A stretch of DNA of 64,000 nucleotides. Source: Stachybotrys elegans (lineage: Eukaryota; Ascomycota; Sordariomycetes; Hypocreales; Stachybotryaceae). Shown here piece by piece: positions 24,101 through 39,100 of the stretch. Both the position numbers and the translations under genes were made by a program. The stretch spans positions 248,001 to 312,000 of the forward strand of contig JAGPNK010000022.1 of assembly GCA_020746835.1 (NCBI GenBank), given 5' to 3'. Numbering within the stretch: position 1 is the first letter of the stretch; each line of letters starts with the position of its first letter. The notes under the pieces were generated by a model, which was not told where the DNA came from, made no database searches, and was given only the letters and a program-made list of their open reading frames with translations.

Positions 24101-27100
24101 TTGTGCTCCAGTGGTAGAGATAACAGTGTTTTCTACCCTACATCCATCCTGGGAGCATTTAACACTATATATAATCTAGTATGTTAGGGTAGAACAACAG
24201 TATGACTGAGAAGAATGCCTTTAGCAGCAACTTATATGTTATAGATAAGTCATTCTCTAAATGCTATAATAGCTACTACTACAGCCTTAAGAGTAAAGCC
24301 AATAGTGCCATCTGCACCCAGAGGAATAGGTCTGGCGTTAGGTTTTACAGATGCTTAGACAGCGCCACAGCAGTTGTTAAATAAAGTAAATAAGTGCTAA
24401 GGAAACGCAAGGTGCCCGAGGGAGGTCTGCCACCAACGAGCGTAGTTAGCGTATCCATGTGAAAGTTAGGCAAAACCTCGAGCTTTCTTCCAGCGCTTCA
24501 TTTTTGGAGAGATTGTGAGCGAGTCCGCGGATATGGTCGGATGACAGAAAGCTCTGCCTGTTGCGCATGGCTACCCACTCCAATCCAAATCCAACCCAAC
24601 GCAGTTCACTAGGCCAAGCTCTTCGTTATTGCGAACGGTTTCCTAACAACTTGCCAGAGCGCGCAGCACTGGCCGTTAGATTTAAGGTGGCATCCACTGT
24701 TTCCGCCGACGGAGGCCGGGAGATGTGCCCACCCCCGCAGATTTTAGTGAGCGCTCAGAATCGTGACAGCTAGGAACACAAGATGGATTGTTCGAGACCC
24801 GTGTCCTTGCTATGTGCGGCAAGTGGATCCTGTTGTAGACCCGGGGAGAATGAGTGGCACTCCAAGACCTTGAAAGACCCACAAATCCGAGCCACTGGGC
24901 TATGTGCTGGACAGACCAGGGCCAACGACACCTCTTATCTACCAACCTACCTACCTGGAAAAAAAAAAAAAAAAAAAAAAAAAAAGGTAAAATAAAGGGG
25001 GTCTGGCGAACATGCACCTTTTCTCAACTAGTCATGCAAAAATGTAGCAGGACGACTAGCTGATAACCACTAGTTTCGGTAAACTACCGTGCGATAATTA
25101 ACCTCGTACGTTTTCTCTGCAACCGCAACCCCCGCTTGTCCCCCATGCCGGGATGGGCTGTATATGGTGGATTCTTGGCATCATACCAATCGACAGTCAA
25201 GCAGAACGCCGCAGAAGCCTCGACGTCCCATTCCCTTCGTCCCGTTAGTCGAATTGCTCCATGTCCCGAGGTAGAGGCCATATCCGCTTAAGTGTCGAGG
25301 AGGAGCAAGCTTGTATTTGTCCCACAGCTGCTGATTCAGCCCCCGCGTACATAGAAGCAATTAATGCCTAACTAGGCAGCTAGAGTAGTACCTAGCTTCT
25401 ATATAGAAATGCTTATGATTTTCCAGAACTAGGTATATAAAAATAAGTATATTTCTCTCTGGCTATTGTTATAGGCTGATATCCCTGTTAGAAACAAGCT
25501 TGCTTCTCCTTAACACTCAAGGGAATATTGCTTGGTATACAGCACGGCAAATGGTAAGACTCAATTAGCAGACAAACGTACTGGAATTCAAGGGCACAAA
25601 CGTATATCTCCTAGGCAGTCCGGAGGTGTCAGAAGCGTACCGGACAGGCATCTGATCCAATTAAAACAGGGGAAAAATCAGCGACATTGGCTCTATGCTA
25701 ATTTTGCCTATGATAGAAGTACCAACATTTTCTCTTGCTACACAGAGCTACATCGCAAGTCAAACAGCCCCACTTTACCTTGGTACCTGTCTTTGAACGG
25801 GGCCGGGCTCGGGCCCGGCTATTAATGCTATTCGCATCCAAAGTCTGCAAGGTCTGCAAGGGGCCCTGTTTCCTAGCATGTTGAGAGCTCTGAGATCGAG
25901 GGCCAATTTGGATGCCTTGACAGGCAAGACAAGCTGCCCTTTTCTTCCTATCGCCAAAGGCATGCTGTTCAAATGGCATAATAGTGTCCCCAGCACGATA
26001 TTTCTCTCTTCTTAAGCCCTCTTTGCCATAGATCTTGCAAATATCTTCTATAAGGCTCTATTGCCAATAGCTCTATGACCTATAGCTTAGCGAAGCTGGG
26101 TTTCCTTTCTCTACAAAAGGAAGCTATTTGCAAGGGCTGTTGAAAGGAGGAAGAACCAGGTCAGGACTCAGGCCACACCACAGCATTAACAATGGTTTAG
26201 CTGTATCCCCTGTTAATATTAATCCCTAATATCTACAGCGTTTATATTATCATTGTACTAGGCAGCTATAGATGGAAGAGCTAGCTGTAAGGTAGACTTA
26301 TAGCCAAACATTTGCTTAATTAAACGGCTATATAGCTATATTAAATTAGGCCGCTGTTTTATCTATACAACGGTCTTATGGCCTTTGTATACTGTAGTCA
26401 GGAACAGAACCAGTGAGTTATCCTTCCATGCAATTTGGTTGACCTTTGAACCGGTTAGCAGGGCGTTCTTAGAGCTGGGCTTCCTAGAGTCGGGTTTCCT
26501 AGGGCCCCTGACCTGGATGACCTTCCTACCTTATTGTCAGGCGTGGGCCACGTCTCAAGACGCCCCCAGGGCCACAGTTTCTTTCCTTTCCTATCATTTT
26601 CCTTTGCGATGACAATATCGCGATATAGCCCACAATTTGTACAACATGTGCCGGTGGCTCCGGCCCCTAGCATTCTAAGGGCTCAGAAGAGGTCCGGGGA
26701 CAAGAAAAGGTTGTCTAGAAAGATATGATAGGTATCATGAGGCAGCCTGCTGACCAGGGCTACAACAACGGCTTGGGTCGAGTTCAACGGGGGCAGCTTC
26801 TGAAGCCCTTCTAATAGCTGTTCCTTAATCTCTTCGGGCGGCTCATCAAGGAGCTTATTATCAACAGAGTCCTCGTCAGCATCGTCCTCAGACGAATCGT
26901 CGTATGATATATCGTCTGACGAGGTATCTAACACATCATCAGATAAGAAGATCTCGTCTGACAGCTCGTTTGACGGCTCGTTGTTTGGGGCGCTATTCGA
27001 AAGGGCTTGAAGGTCGGCTTCAACACCAACAGGACCGTATTTTGGCCCGGGTTGATGAAAGTACCACCGAAGGAGATATCCACAGACAGCTAGGACCCAA

Positions 27101-30100
27101 ACCTTGAGCCCTGTAGGCGTTGGTTTCGTCTTGATAGTTATCTTATGACGGGACCGTCCCTTGTAGCCGATAATACACTCGTCAACACCAACAACACTAC
27201 CAATGGCAACCATCCGGACAGCGGCTTCCATCATATAGTTGGACCACTCGTTGACCTTGTTGAACGGGTCAGGGGCCCCTACCTCAATGCAGCCCGGATC
27301 GTAGGTTCGTAGCCGTCTCTTCAATAGGAAAAAACGGTTATATGTCGTAAATTGTATTATTGAATGTCTGGGGAGGAAATCCCTGACCCTCCAATAGTCC
27401 TCGTACCGGGCTTCTTTGTGTTGGGTCATATATATCAGAATTCCTATCCAGATATATATCTCTGCAACAGACGTCGGTTTCCAACGGCTCTGACGGGCAT
27501 CTTCTGTTGCCGGCTCGGGCGCCGGGGCCTCATTCGTATATTTGACCCATTTTTCAACTAGCCAGACGGGTAGAAAGACCTGGAATAGCTTCAAGGGCGT
27601 TACTGGAAGGTCCCGGACATAGAAATCGCGGTCCGGAATATCAAACGGTTCAAATTGGGTCCCGACATCATCGTCTGGCTCGATATCAGGCCTGCATGTG
27701 TTATCCACATCTTGCTCTCGCCGGCTCTTAGATATCTGTAGCTGCAATAGATATCCAGCAGTCTTTGTGGCCTTGTTGCGGCGGCTGTCTTGTCTGTGGC
27801 CTTGGACCGTTAATTGGGAAGCCATGTCTATGATGTAAGTAGCATATTAAGTTGGTACCTAGATATTTCTATGGTGTGGGTCTCCTTAAGTTACTTTAGG
27901 TACAGACATGCTGACTTAGACGTTGTGGGGCAGCTACATCATTGACACCTCCGGACTGCCTAGGAGATGTATCACTTCCCGCGAATCTGATCCTTGCTGC
28001 TTTCGAGGTGTTATTTCAAGGCTTACTTATATCCCCAATGCTATTAACCACAGTCACAACTGTATTTTTCTACCAATTGTCATCTATTGATTTGATATTG
28101 TCTGTACTGTCAAAGGGGGCCTCCCCGAAGTCACTGATTTCTATCCCATCGGGCACAGGATCAGGAATTCCCGCATTTCAAGGTGTACAAATGGTCCGTT
28201 TCATGAAGTCATCGGGCGATTTCTTGGTTCTGTGGTTATCATCCCCTTCGCTAGTCCGGTAGTAGTATCGTTCCAAAGTCTATGTACGCCCCTCAGCAGA
28301 CCCCTGACGCAGTACTGCTTCTAGACTCTCTCCATACTCACCCGAGAACTACCGGATGCCTACTCTAGCTAGCATCATGAGTCGGATCCAGGAGCCAGTG
28401 GCTAGGATCCTGATCCCACCAGAAGCACCCCTACCGCATTATATTTCAGTCACTCGAAACCCTTACTGCCATGAGGGGCTTCACATTGTGCGCTTTGCGG
28501 TGAATTTCCCGGCCACCAGGATGCTCGAGTTGTATGACCTGACGCCGGCCATCTTTGCTATGACTTGCATATCGGCAGTACTATGTACGACCTTGACGGC
28601 ATTGCGGACGGGCGTTCGCTTCCACTATCACAATCTGGACATTGACGACCATATTGCTCATGTCGGCCTTGTATGGCACCCTCTCCTCACGTTCCACCAA
28701 GCCTTTACGAGTCGTCCTCCGCCAAGACGTCGTCCTCCATGTTAACTCATGAGCCAGGTCTTCTGGCTCGTATGCCTCGGTCTCGCCATTCCGCTCTGCC
28801 TCAATGGGCTGGGTGCCCGCTCGACGCATTATACCGACGACATGGCAGCTCAAACCCGCAAGTACTTTTTCCTCTTCCAAGACATCTATGTCTGGGCGAA
28901 TATTCCTGTCAAGGTCTCCATCTGTCTCAGCATTCACCGAGTTGTAAAGCATTACACATGGATCTCCTGGACACTCTATGTCATCATCTTCATCATTGTC
29001 AGCTCCTCCGTCGTTACCAACATATGGCTCTTGACCTTCTGCCGCCCTGTCGCATTCATGTGGGATTCCTCCATTCCAGGCGGAACTTGCAGATCTGCTG
29101 AGTCTATGCTGGCAATTGCAAACGCATGGTCCTATATAAACATCGTCATCGACTGGGTCGTAGCTCTCTTGCCGGTATTCCTCCTCTGGAAGATGAATAT
29201 GCCCTGGAAACAGAAAGTCACAGTCTCTGGGGTTCTTAGCCTAGGTATCTTCGCCAGCACCGCCACGATTGTCCGCTTGGTATACTTGCCAGCCTTCACC
29301 GCGACGGAAGACTACCTCTGTAAGTCGTCCACCCGTCGACGTCCCCCGCTGCTACATCCATAGCACTTCTGTTCGTCGAAATATTGTCGGCCACCGTGAA
29401 CTTTGGTCAGATGAATCCTTCTGGACCCTTGCTGATCTTGATACAGATGGGCTTGGCCAGATCATTCTATGGACTATCCTCGAACTTACAATGGCTATAA
29501 TAGCTGTGTCTCTCATGGCCCTCCGGCCTCTTTTCCGTCGATTCCTTGGCTCGTCTACTGACAATTCTCGTGCTATTGCTCGGCCCTCGCCTGATACTCG
29601 TCAACGCAATAATAGGTTCTTGAGAATGCATGGGTGGTCTCTACAAATAGGCCTCGACTCCTATCTCAACGCCAATTTGACGCGACAAAGCACCATCCCG
29701 ACCGAAAACGAGTCCAATGTACAAGGGAGTGTTGGCGACATGGATATGGCATATGCCGCCAGACCATTGCCCGAATAAACGACGTCCGGCTAATCGAACG
29801 AGGCTCCTTTCGCAGCGAGAACACCAGCTTATACATGGCGCAGTGCTTCATGACGCACGAGAAGGCCACTGTCGACCGACCGGCGATGCGTCGCCGAGAT
29901 GCCGGTCGAACTGCGACTAAGACATCCTCACCAGGTATATGAGCAATCGAACCAATATTGCTTTCAGGCAACGAAACCTACAAAGGCGAGGGCTTCACGG
30001 CGGTCCAAGAAGAATAAGGCAGTCTAGAGTTCTACCTACGTGGAAGCTGCTTAAGTTGCGTTACATCTGCCTTCGTGATAATCTTGGTTCTATTTTGGAT

Positions 30101-33100
30101 GGCTCAATGATAAGCATACAATACAATATAATACAATACAATTTATTACGCCTGGCGACTTGTTGGCTAAAAGGACACTAATTACTAATGTATATGTATA
30201 CTACTTAATTTTTATCCTTATCTTCTCAAGCCCATACTATGCTATACACTGCCCAAATTGTATCTGCATTCCCTTAAGCCTATACTATACCTTAACTTAT
30301 ATTATCCCAATTGTAGCCTATCTTCTAAAGCCCATACTGCATCTGTTCCTTAATTGTGCTTTCCATTCTACTCTATCACGCTCTGCATTTCCCATGGTTT
30401 AGTAGCATTGCTAGCAAACTAGCTTGAAGGCTATTCTTTAAGTGTTTAGTGTCCTATCTACAGCGGCTAAAGCGTTGTCTGCTTTTGTGACACAGGGTGT
30501 TTAGTATGCTTTTCAGCCCCCACGTCCAAGCTAGCTACCTTAATACCCAAGGATTGGCGCGGCTCCACCAGATCAATTGTTTCCGGGCCAACCCAATATT
30601 CTGGCGTTCCCCTCTTTCTACTCTAGAAATGTTGCAATGGCTACAACCCGTTTTCTTTGTCACTCGACAAGCACACTCAACATGAGCAACGAGCCTCCCA
30701 GATTGCTCTGGCCTCGCTCCATTGGTTCGGCGGGCGTGAGCGACGAAGGGAACAACGATCCTCCCATTTGGCTCTGGCTCCGCTCCATTGACGAAGGGAA
30801 TATCCACGACTCTGAGCGACCTAATAAGCGAGCGCGACTTCATCAACGACATCAACTAAGCGACTACGATACCGACGACGAAACGATAGCAAAGGGCAAA
30901 GCAACTCTTCGACGACATCTGCCTACTCCCTCCCTCTCTTCTTCTTCAATTTCGGAACTACAGGGTGAAGGTGCTAAACATATTCCAATGTCAATATCAC
31001 CATCCAAGCGACAAAGAGACGCAACAGAGCAAGCAGAGCTACACGAACTGGATCTGACCCCTCGCGCCCATAAGGCGGGCTATACAGTAGGCGACAAGGA
31101 AGACAGCATTGCGTCGACATCATCATACGCATCCTCCACCAAATCGTCAAAAGTGTCGCGTACATCCTCTCCAACCAAACAGATTCGTCACGCCGAGCTA
31201 CAGCAGTCAGGCTTCCGCCTAGCGAGTTTTGCGACTCATCCGCGGCCTTCGTCGCTTATAGCCCTTCGACGAGAGTTGAAGCGCATCTACGATGGAGATG
31301 GAATATTGCCGCAGACACTGAAACATGAGGTGTGCTCCCTCCATCTCGTAATCTCTGATTGGCCTTCACTGATAGGATGCAGCTTGCGGAACTCGAAATC
31401 CCTAGTTTCTTTTTCAGTGACAACCCGGAAACGGCCGGTCTGCGATACCCTTCCCGTGATTTTGTTCGCCGAATATTAAAACGGGCCGATGAATGCGACA
31501 CCAATGGCAAGGGGGAGTCATCGTGGAATATGGATGTTCATGCGCGGTTGCTGGATTGGGTGCTAACAGAAGACTCGAGTGGCACTACCACACTTGACTC
31601 CGAGTATTGGTGAGCATCCTTCTCCCTTACCACCTGTCACTCACTCATCGAAGCAGCCTAAACGCCGGACTGCTCCCGCTATATAGGCCCAAAGACGCGC
31701 CAAGCAAGATGGTTGACTTTTGTCTTGCTATTCGTCCGAATCTTCCTGAAGATCAGGGTACTATCGACGCCATTCGCAGGCTGCGTTCAGGTGACTCTAT
31801 CAACCATACAGACTGGGGAACATTGAGCAAGCATCCGATTGCAATATCCATCGAGACTAAGCGCCATGGAGAGCAATATGACGCTGCCTTGCTCCAAATT
31901 GCCACATGGCACTCGGCTCAGTGGAGGAGTTTGCGCTGGGGCGGCAAGGCATTGCCCACGTTAAAGTTCCTAGCTGGCCTCATCGTTCAGGGCCATGACT
32001 GGCAATTCGTCGCGTCGACGCTAGGTGAAGATGATGTCCCATTGGTTTTCCGGCCGCCGCTGCAGATTGGGGATACACGATCCGAACAAAGCACCTACAA
32101 GTTACTCGTCTCTCTTCAAAGATTGAGACAGTGGGCAGAGGAATCGTACTGGTTGGCGTTTAAAACGGATGTGTTAGGATTGGTGTAATATCCGAAAGCT
32201 AGCTAGACATGCTAGGTCTGGTCATGACGTCGAGGAATCTCAACCCCGTAATTCTCGACTAGCGTGAATTCCTTCCACAGACGGAAGATCTCCCGCTCCC
32301 CAGCACTTGTGGGTGCCTAAGTAAAAAGTTTGGAGGAATTCGGGGTCCGGGTCTAGAGCAGGCCGAGGACTTCAGTATGCCGCTCGTTGTTGGTCGGTAT
32401 TTAGGGTCAAGAAGTAAGTCCGTTATCTGAAAATTGAAGGCTCACTGGCTGTACGAACCGAGTAAATAGGGAACCTTCGCGTTCAGGCATTATAGCGCGT
32501 CACGACGTGTTCAAACGGGCCCGAGGTATTGCCCGATTAGATGTGTTAATGTTTGGGTAGAGATATATCATGTATTAACGAGTATATTGGGACACGCTAC
32601 CCCTGACTAGACTGTCATGACGAGTAGCCGGTCGGCACTGCAGGTGATCGTGCAGCTCCGACAACAGTCAGGACAATGTACCATTTAGGTGGTTCACAGA
32701 CATGTCAAACGACTCCGGAAGGATGGCAATATCGCGAAGATGCTGCGGGTGCCATCCTGAGCCGAAGGCTTTCCCATGGCCAGCGAGGCAAAAGCAGGTA
32801 GGAGGAAGCGACGTACCAAGCTCGCTCTACATGGATGAGACTGGCCATCACACAGCTGCAGAGGCACAAAATACTCGAAATGAATCGATAATGCGTTGCC
32901 GGGCACACACAAGCACCCTATATGATGGGCTAAAGAGACGCCAAGCAGACGCGCTATCTCATTCTCAAGTTACTGGCTACATCATCTAAGGCTTCACGCA
33001 GTCAAGGGGATAGCTAATATTGATTTGAGAGTGAAGTTGAGTGAAATATCTCTACAAAGGTAAAATATATGATTGGATTTCGCACTATGGAACACGACGC

Positions 33101-36100
33101 GATGTGACATAATACGCTGCGCTAGATGATAATTGAGGTCATTTCGGAGGTAATAAAAGAAGTGTGGTCGGATTTAAGGACGAACGGGGTTTCGACAGGG
33201 GGCAGCCGACAATTGAGGGCATCCAGCAATTGTTATAGAAGAGTAGGCGGAAGTGAGCTGCACATGTCATGGAGTGAGAATTACACCCTGGCTAAATTCA
33301 TATAATACCTCGTGTATTATGTCTGCATTCCCGGGACTACCCAACAGCCTCTATACGCAAGTTCACAACAGTTTAACACTATCCTGCCCTGGTCCCTTCG
33401 TCCTGTTGCAGGTACCCAGCCCTAGTTCTCGGTGTTGCAGATTCGTCACTGTCTTGTGACTGTATCCCATGTCTTCCATATCCTCGCTATCGCTGTCATT
33501 TATAAAGTATTCGAGGTCTATCGCGAACTAAATAGACTGTTAATCACAACTGCCGGGGTCCTCAACATGGTACAACAATACCTCATCCCTTGTCCATGGT
33601 TCTTCAATAAACGAGTAATGGATCTGGCTCTTGTTGACAGAGAGTCTTGTCTTCCTCCATGGCCGCTTTGGTGAAGTCGTCTCAGCGGCTGAAGACTCGG
33701 TCGTTGTCCAACTCAACCTCAGTTAAGGCAGGTGAATTGTTGCAATGCGACATTGGCAGACAAGCTACCTCTATTAGTGATATCCAGTTATTCCTGGGAT
33801 AAATGCTGGCGGCCACTCCCAACGATGGCCAGACACAACCCAACGAACTCGCATATTGCTTACGTCTGGATTCCCAGCCTCCCATAAATGCTTAGTATAA
33901 GAATCTATGAACTGTACAATTGGTAGCCCCAGTAAGACAACTGGGAATAGTTAACTGAACCCCAGTTCGCTCTCCTCATTGGGATCCTTTATCAGCGAAC
34001 AACCATTTCGCTGCATGTTGAAAATCCAATAAGCCCTCTATATAAACCAAAAAATCATCTCTGCAAAACCCATGAATTTCAATGCAATAATATACTAAAT
34101 GGTCTATACCCTGATTCTCATATAATATAAAGCACTAAGAGGCTTACTCTAGAAGTTAGTATTACCCTTACCTGCACATTAGCCCCTCGCATTGATAAAG
34201 TGCGATTGATACTTGTTAATCCACTAAAGACAAAACCGTTAGATAAGGAACAGTATGCTAGGAATGTAGTTATAAAAGACATAGAAAAAATCAACCCATA
34301 TTTATATTAATGGCTCCCCCCCCACAAGGCAATTGCAGTGTGTACTTAGCTGGGTAGCTATATTTATTCCCCTAGCCTTTATATGCTATAACCCAGCTAC
34401 CAATAAGTATAAGAATAGCCATAATATACATTAACACAATCCTTATCCAGTTAATGGCCTGCTAATCTATATATAGAAATTCTAGGTTATATTATTCTGG
34501 TAAGTATGGTTTTATACTATTAGTATAGCTGTATACCATAAGCAGGGATAATAAATAAGTATTGAAGCTAAACCATGCCAGTTGAGTTACTATAGTAAAG
34601 TAATAGATAGAAGCGCTTTCATTTCCTAGTCTAATATAACCTACAATCAGTATAGTAATGCCAGTTACTAGCTATTAATTGCTTAATAATATAATAAGGT
34701 TATAAAGACAGTTGGCCTAGAGGTTGCAGTTCTACTTTTAAATGCAATTAGAGATTTCCTTTTGGATGCCATTAGACATCTCCTTTCGGGCGCAGTTGTC
34801 AGTCTCCTCTTGGATGTGGTAAAAGTTCTCCTCTATAATACAGTCTGAGACCTGCTGTCGGCAGTCCGAGACCCAGAGCCTGATGTGGTCAGAGACAGAA
34901 GAATTTGTTAATTGGGTTGATTGTGTGGCATTCTACTGTCTCCTTTTTGTTAACTTCCACCTTGGCAACGCTAACTTGGCTGAGCATCAAACACATGCCA
35001 GCTGCAATAACTATCAACCCAGCAGTAGCTATAAAAGCAGCGATAACCTAAGGGATAGTTAGTTTCATAACATGGGAGGAAGTATGTCACATACTCCTGG
35101 ACCTGCAATATCTGGGTCTGCTGATAGTCGTGGGCAATTACAGTTGTCCCAGTAGTGTACATTACAATTAAACTTACTATCCTCCACATAGTACATTTTG
35201 TCCAACTTCCAGCAGCGAAAATGCCCGTCAATATCGCCATAAATATCAGGAAGAAGGCATATTCCTGCCTCCATGGCATATTTGGCTATTTCCTGTTTGG
35301 TGTCTTGGGTATAGGATGTTCGAGCTCGGAGACATCAATGGCTGACTTTAGAATGTGCAGTCTGGTGAAGCAGGTCTGGTGACAGTCAGAACCTGCTATA
35401 TGCTACACCATTTCACACAAAAGCGGCGTGGGGACAGGTCGAATCAGGCATGAATGGCGGATATGAGAGGTAAGGCATCAGTGCATTGTGCCAAAAGTGT
35501 GCACACGAAAATGTGCAGTTAATTCAGTATGTGACACTGGTCCAGGTCACCAACAGCAGTCATGGTCTTAGGCACTGCGCGATTTACTGGGGAGGCAGGG
35601 GTCCAGCAGGGAATGTTGACCTGATCTTCATGTCCCAATTTTTTTTCAGTGTGACAGAAGGAATAAGGCCCAGCGGACTAATGGATTGCGCTGCAGGTAA
35701 CGGGACGGGCCGATAGCACAAGCTACATTCGCCTTTCTTGACAAGCACTAGCTAACATACCTGTGACGACATGCGCATCTGATATATTACTTGTAATTTT
35801 TTTACGATATAACATTGATTCCGGGATGCGCAAGGTCAATAAGAGTACTTGCAATGCGAGATAAAGATGAGCGAGCTGATTCGCTTGCTACCCCTGGTGT
35901 CATGTCTGACGCCACATTCAAGCCGTCTCCGCTTCTGGCCATACTTTCTTTCGATGCTAACAGGCAGAGAACTTCGCCGCTTCTTGTGGGATGACTGCAA
36001 AGCCCTTTGTTCAATGATGTTCATTCACATGCCATCAGCCAAGCAAAAAGCTTACCTCTGGACTCATTGGCCCTATTCTCTCCAGCTTGGCTTGGCGGTT

Positions 36101-39100
36101 GCGCGTATTGACGCCGGGCTAGGCCGTCACGTTTGGGTTCTTGAGGGATAGTGCTCATGCTGTTAATTATTGAGTATTACGCCTACGACGTCACGCTTGT
36201 TCTGACGAAAGTTACAGCCGTGCTATTCCTCACTTGTGTTTTTCCTGACTAGGTGAGGAACAGTTGGTTCCATCGAGCTGTGTTAATCACAAACGGCATG
36301 GAAATCGCCTGTTTTGTCGTCAATATAATCCTGCCAGCTTCATTCGTGACCCCGTTGACCAAAACTGGCATCTCTACTGGCTAGTTTTAAATGCCTTACT
36401 ATCGATACACTTTATAGATCTCTTGCACAATTCATTATTCCTAACAAGGGGCTTACCACCACACCATTAATGTAAGGCGAATACAAGGTAGAGGGGAAGG
36501 GAGAAGGGCGCCTCGTTTTGCCATACTATTCATCTATCCACCTTTCCAAAATTCCTCCCACGCACGCTTTATCAGGCCTGGGATTTCCACTCTCAAGTAT
36601 TCATCTTGAAAGTGAACCGGCTTCTCTCCTTGCATTATAAGCTTGCCAGCCCTAACTCCTCCCCAGCCCTCGATGGGGGCGCGAAGGAAGGCGTGCTGGC
36701 TCCCACAAAAATGCCTACACAGAACCCTTCCACCCTGATCGTTCTCCTGCAGAGCGCTATGACAAGCCTGGCAGAGAAGTGTGTTGCTGCACGTAGTACA
36801 TTGATAACCGACTCCGGACTCGGCCCAGTTTGCAAAGATGGTGCGGGGATTGCAGTCTCCCTCGCATCGGATTCCTCTGATGCCCGAGCCATAATACTGA
36901 TACCGCTTGGCCTCGGCATCTCCTTCGTCGTCCTCCACATCATCCCCGTTATCATCCAGGAACTCATCAAGGTTGTCATCGTCCTCAACATCAGAACCAT
37001 CCTCGTCATCCTCGTCATTCTCGTCGTCCTTGTCCTCACGGCCACTAGTATTGTAGTTCTCCCTGTCATCCTCGTCATCCTCGTCGTCCTTGCCCTCATG
37101 GCCACTATGATTGTAGTTCGTTTCTTTTGCGCCAGTCCTTTTAGTACTGTCCTGGTCCACCTCTAGCCGCGCCGACACCATGATGCGCGCCGCCTTTAGC
37201 AACTCCGACTTCATGGCTGGCGCTGCCTCGCCTAGCAGCGTCAGCGCTGTGCCCAACACCGCCAAGCTTACATCGTCGTTCCAGGTCACAGCATCCATCA
37301 GCGAGTCGCGTGCGTCGGTGAAGATGTTGTTCAATAGTCTCTGAAATTCGGCGGCTGGACCAGTCTTGCGCACCATGCGCGCAACAATAATACGATGGTG
37401 TAGCAGCGCCGTGCTAGAGAACAATGACACCTCGAGAGCCAGCGGTCTGCGGGGAAGCGCCTGCACATCCTTCACAAGTGCCTCTTTGATCGCCGGGTCG
37501 GTCGACACGCAGAATCGTCGAAACAAGACATCAGTCTGCAGCAGTATAGCTCTGTGCAGCGTACGGCTTGGGTCTTCTTCGGTAAACTTGTAAGTGTTTC
37601 GTCCATTAGTCGAGCGACCCTCGTCAAGCAAGTCGTCGAGGACAGCCTGCGCCGCCTCGTTGTCTTGACGAATCTGGAGGTAGAACCTCGCAAGGTAGTA
37701 CCGTAGTGGTGCGCCTGCATTCACATCATCAAGATAACGGAGGGCTTCTATGTACGCCCCTTCGAGGAAGTCTTCTGATGCCCGGCCGCCGCGGGCAGCG
37801 GCGAGCTGGAGTGTGGTGTGCCTCTCATGGCCTTGCGACCACCATTGCCACGTCATCCAGGTCAGCCGATCCAGCGGTGCAAAGGACTTAACAATGTCTA
37901 TCGCAGCTCCGAGGGTCTCATCGTGGTTGAAAAACAAGCCAACTTCCTCATCAAGAATTTCGCCTGGCGTGACGGCCAAGGGGTCAGCTTTTCTGGCCCT
38001 GCTATATGCCTTGGCTGCAGCGGCCGTGTCCGCCATTGCTTTCAGTATACGGGCTTTAGTGACATGTGTAGCCCGTTGCGCGGAAGGAGAGATCTCAGCC
38101 TTCTGGCTGGCCATAATTTTGAGACTGTCCGTAACTTTCTTAAGCGCCGTCCGGAAGCGGCCGTCGGCGAGATAAATCCGGGCCAGTAGCTCGAGAGCCC
38201 TGAATCGGTGGAGTGGTTCCATGATAAGATCCAGGGAATCCTTGCATTTCTTCTTCGCCGGTCCATAGTGGCCGTAATGATACAGGACCTCGCCAATGGC
38301 CCAGTATGCCGTGGCTTTCATGTCGATGCCGTCCAAGACAAGGCAAATACCAAGAGCGGCCTCGCTTCGGCGGATGGCTCTACGGCCGTTATGAAGATCC
38401 TTGCCGATGCTAATGTCAAACTCGGCTTTCGCTCGCTGTGCGAGTATTTGGCCGTAATGGCTCTGCAATTTATGGGCGGTTAAATGAAACATGTTCATCC
38501 TGGGAGAGAAGGACGGGCAAAGCAACTTACCATTCCGAAGAAGAAGATTGCACCTCGGTACGAGACAAGAGCAGAGATCCGATCACATGACGAGTATAAC
38601 CTCTGTAGATAGGCTTTCGCGAGGTCGAAGAGGAGTCGAGACCGCGGGGCACCTTTAACACATTTCCACCAACTGGTTATGTTCAGACTCGAAGAAGCTT
38701 TCATCTGCACTCCAGTCTCCTCCTCCTCTCGTACTCCCCACTTGATGTCCTCTCCTTCTTTTCCCTCTCCCTTCTCTTTCTTCAACTCATCGATGTAGGG
38801 TTTGGAGTTACAGAAGTTCCCCGCATCGGTGAGCCAGAAATCCATCCAGAAGTCCACGTGCTGGAGCAAACGCCAGGAGAACAGGTCCGATAAGTTCACC
38901 TTGAATGACTCCAGGTCTGTAGCAAAGTCATATCTGTTTGATAACATCCATCCGAGTTCTGCCATGACCTCCATTCCCTCCCTTCCCCCCCCTGGATAGA
39001 TTTCTAGCATGTGCTTGAGGGCATAGGTCGCTGCGTAATTCCTCAGTGTCCGATCAGACCCGCTGCCATCGACGCCTTGTACCGAGGCGTTTCTCAAGAT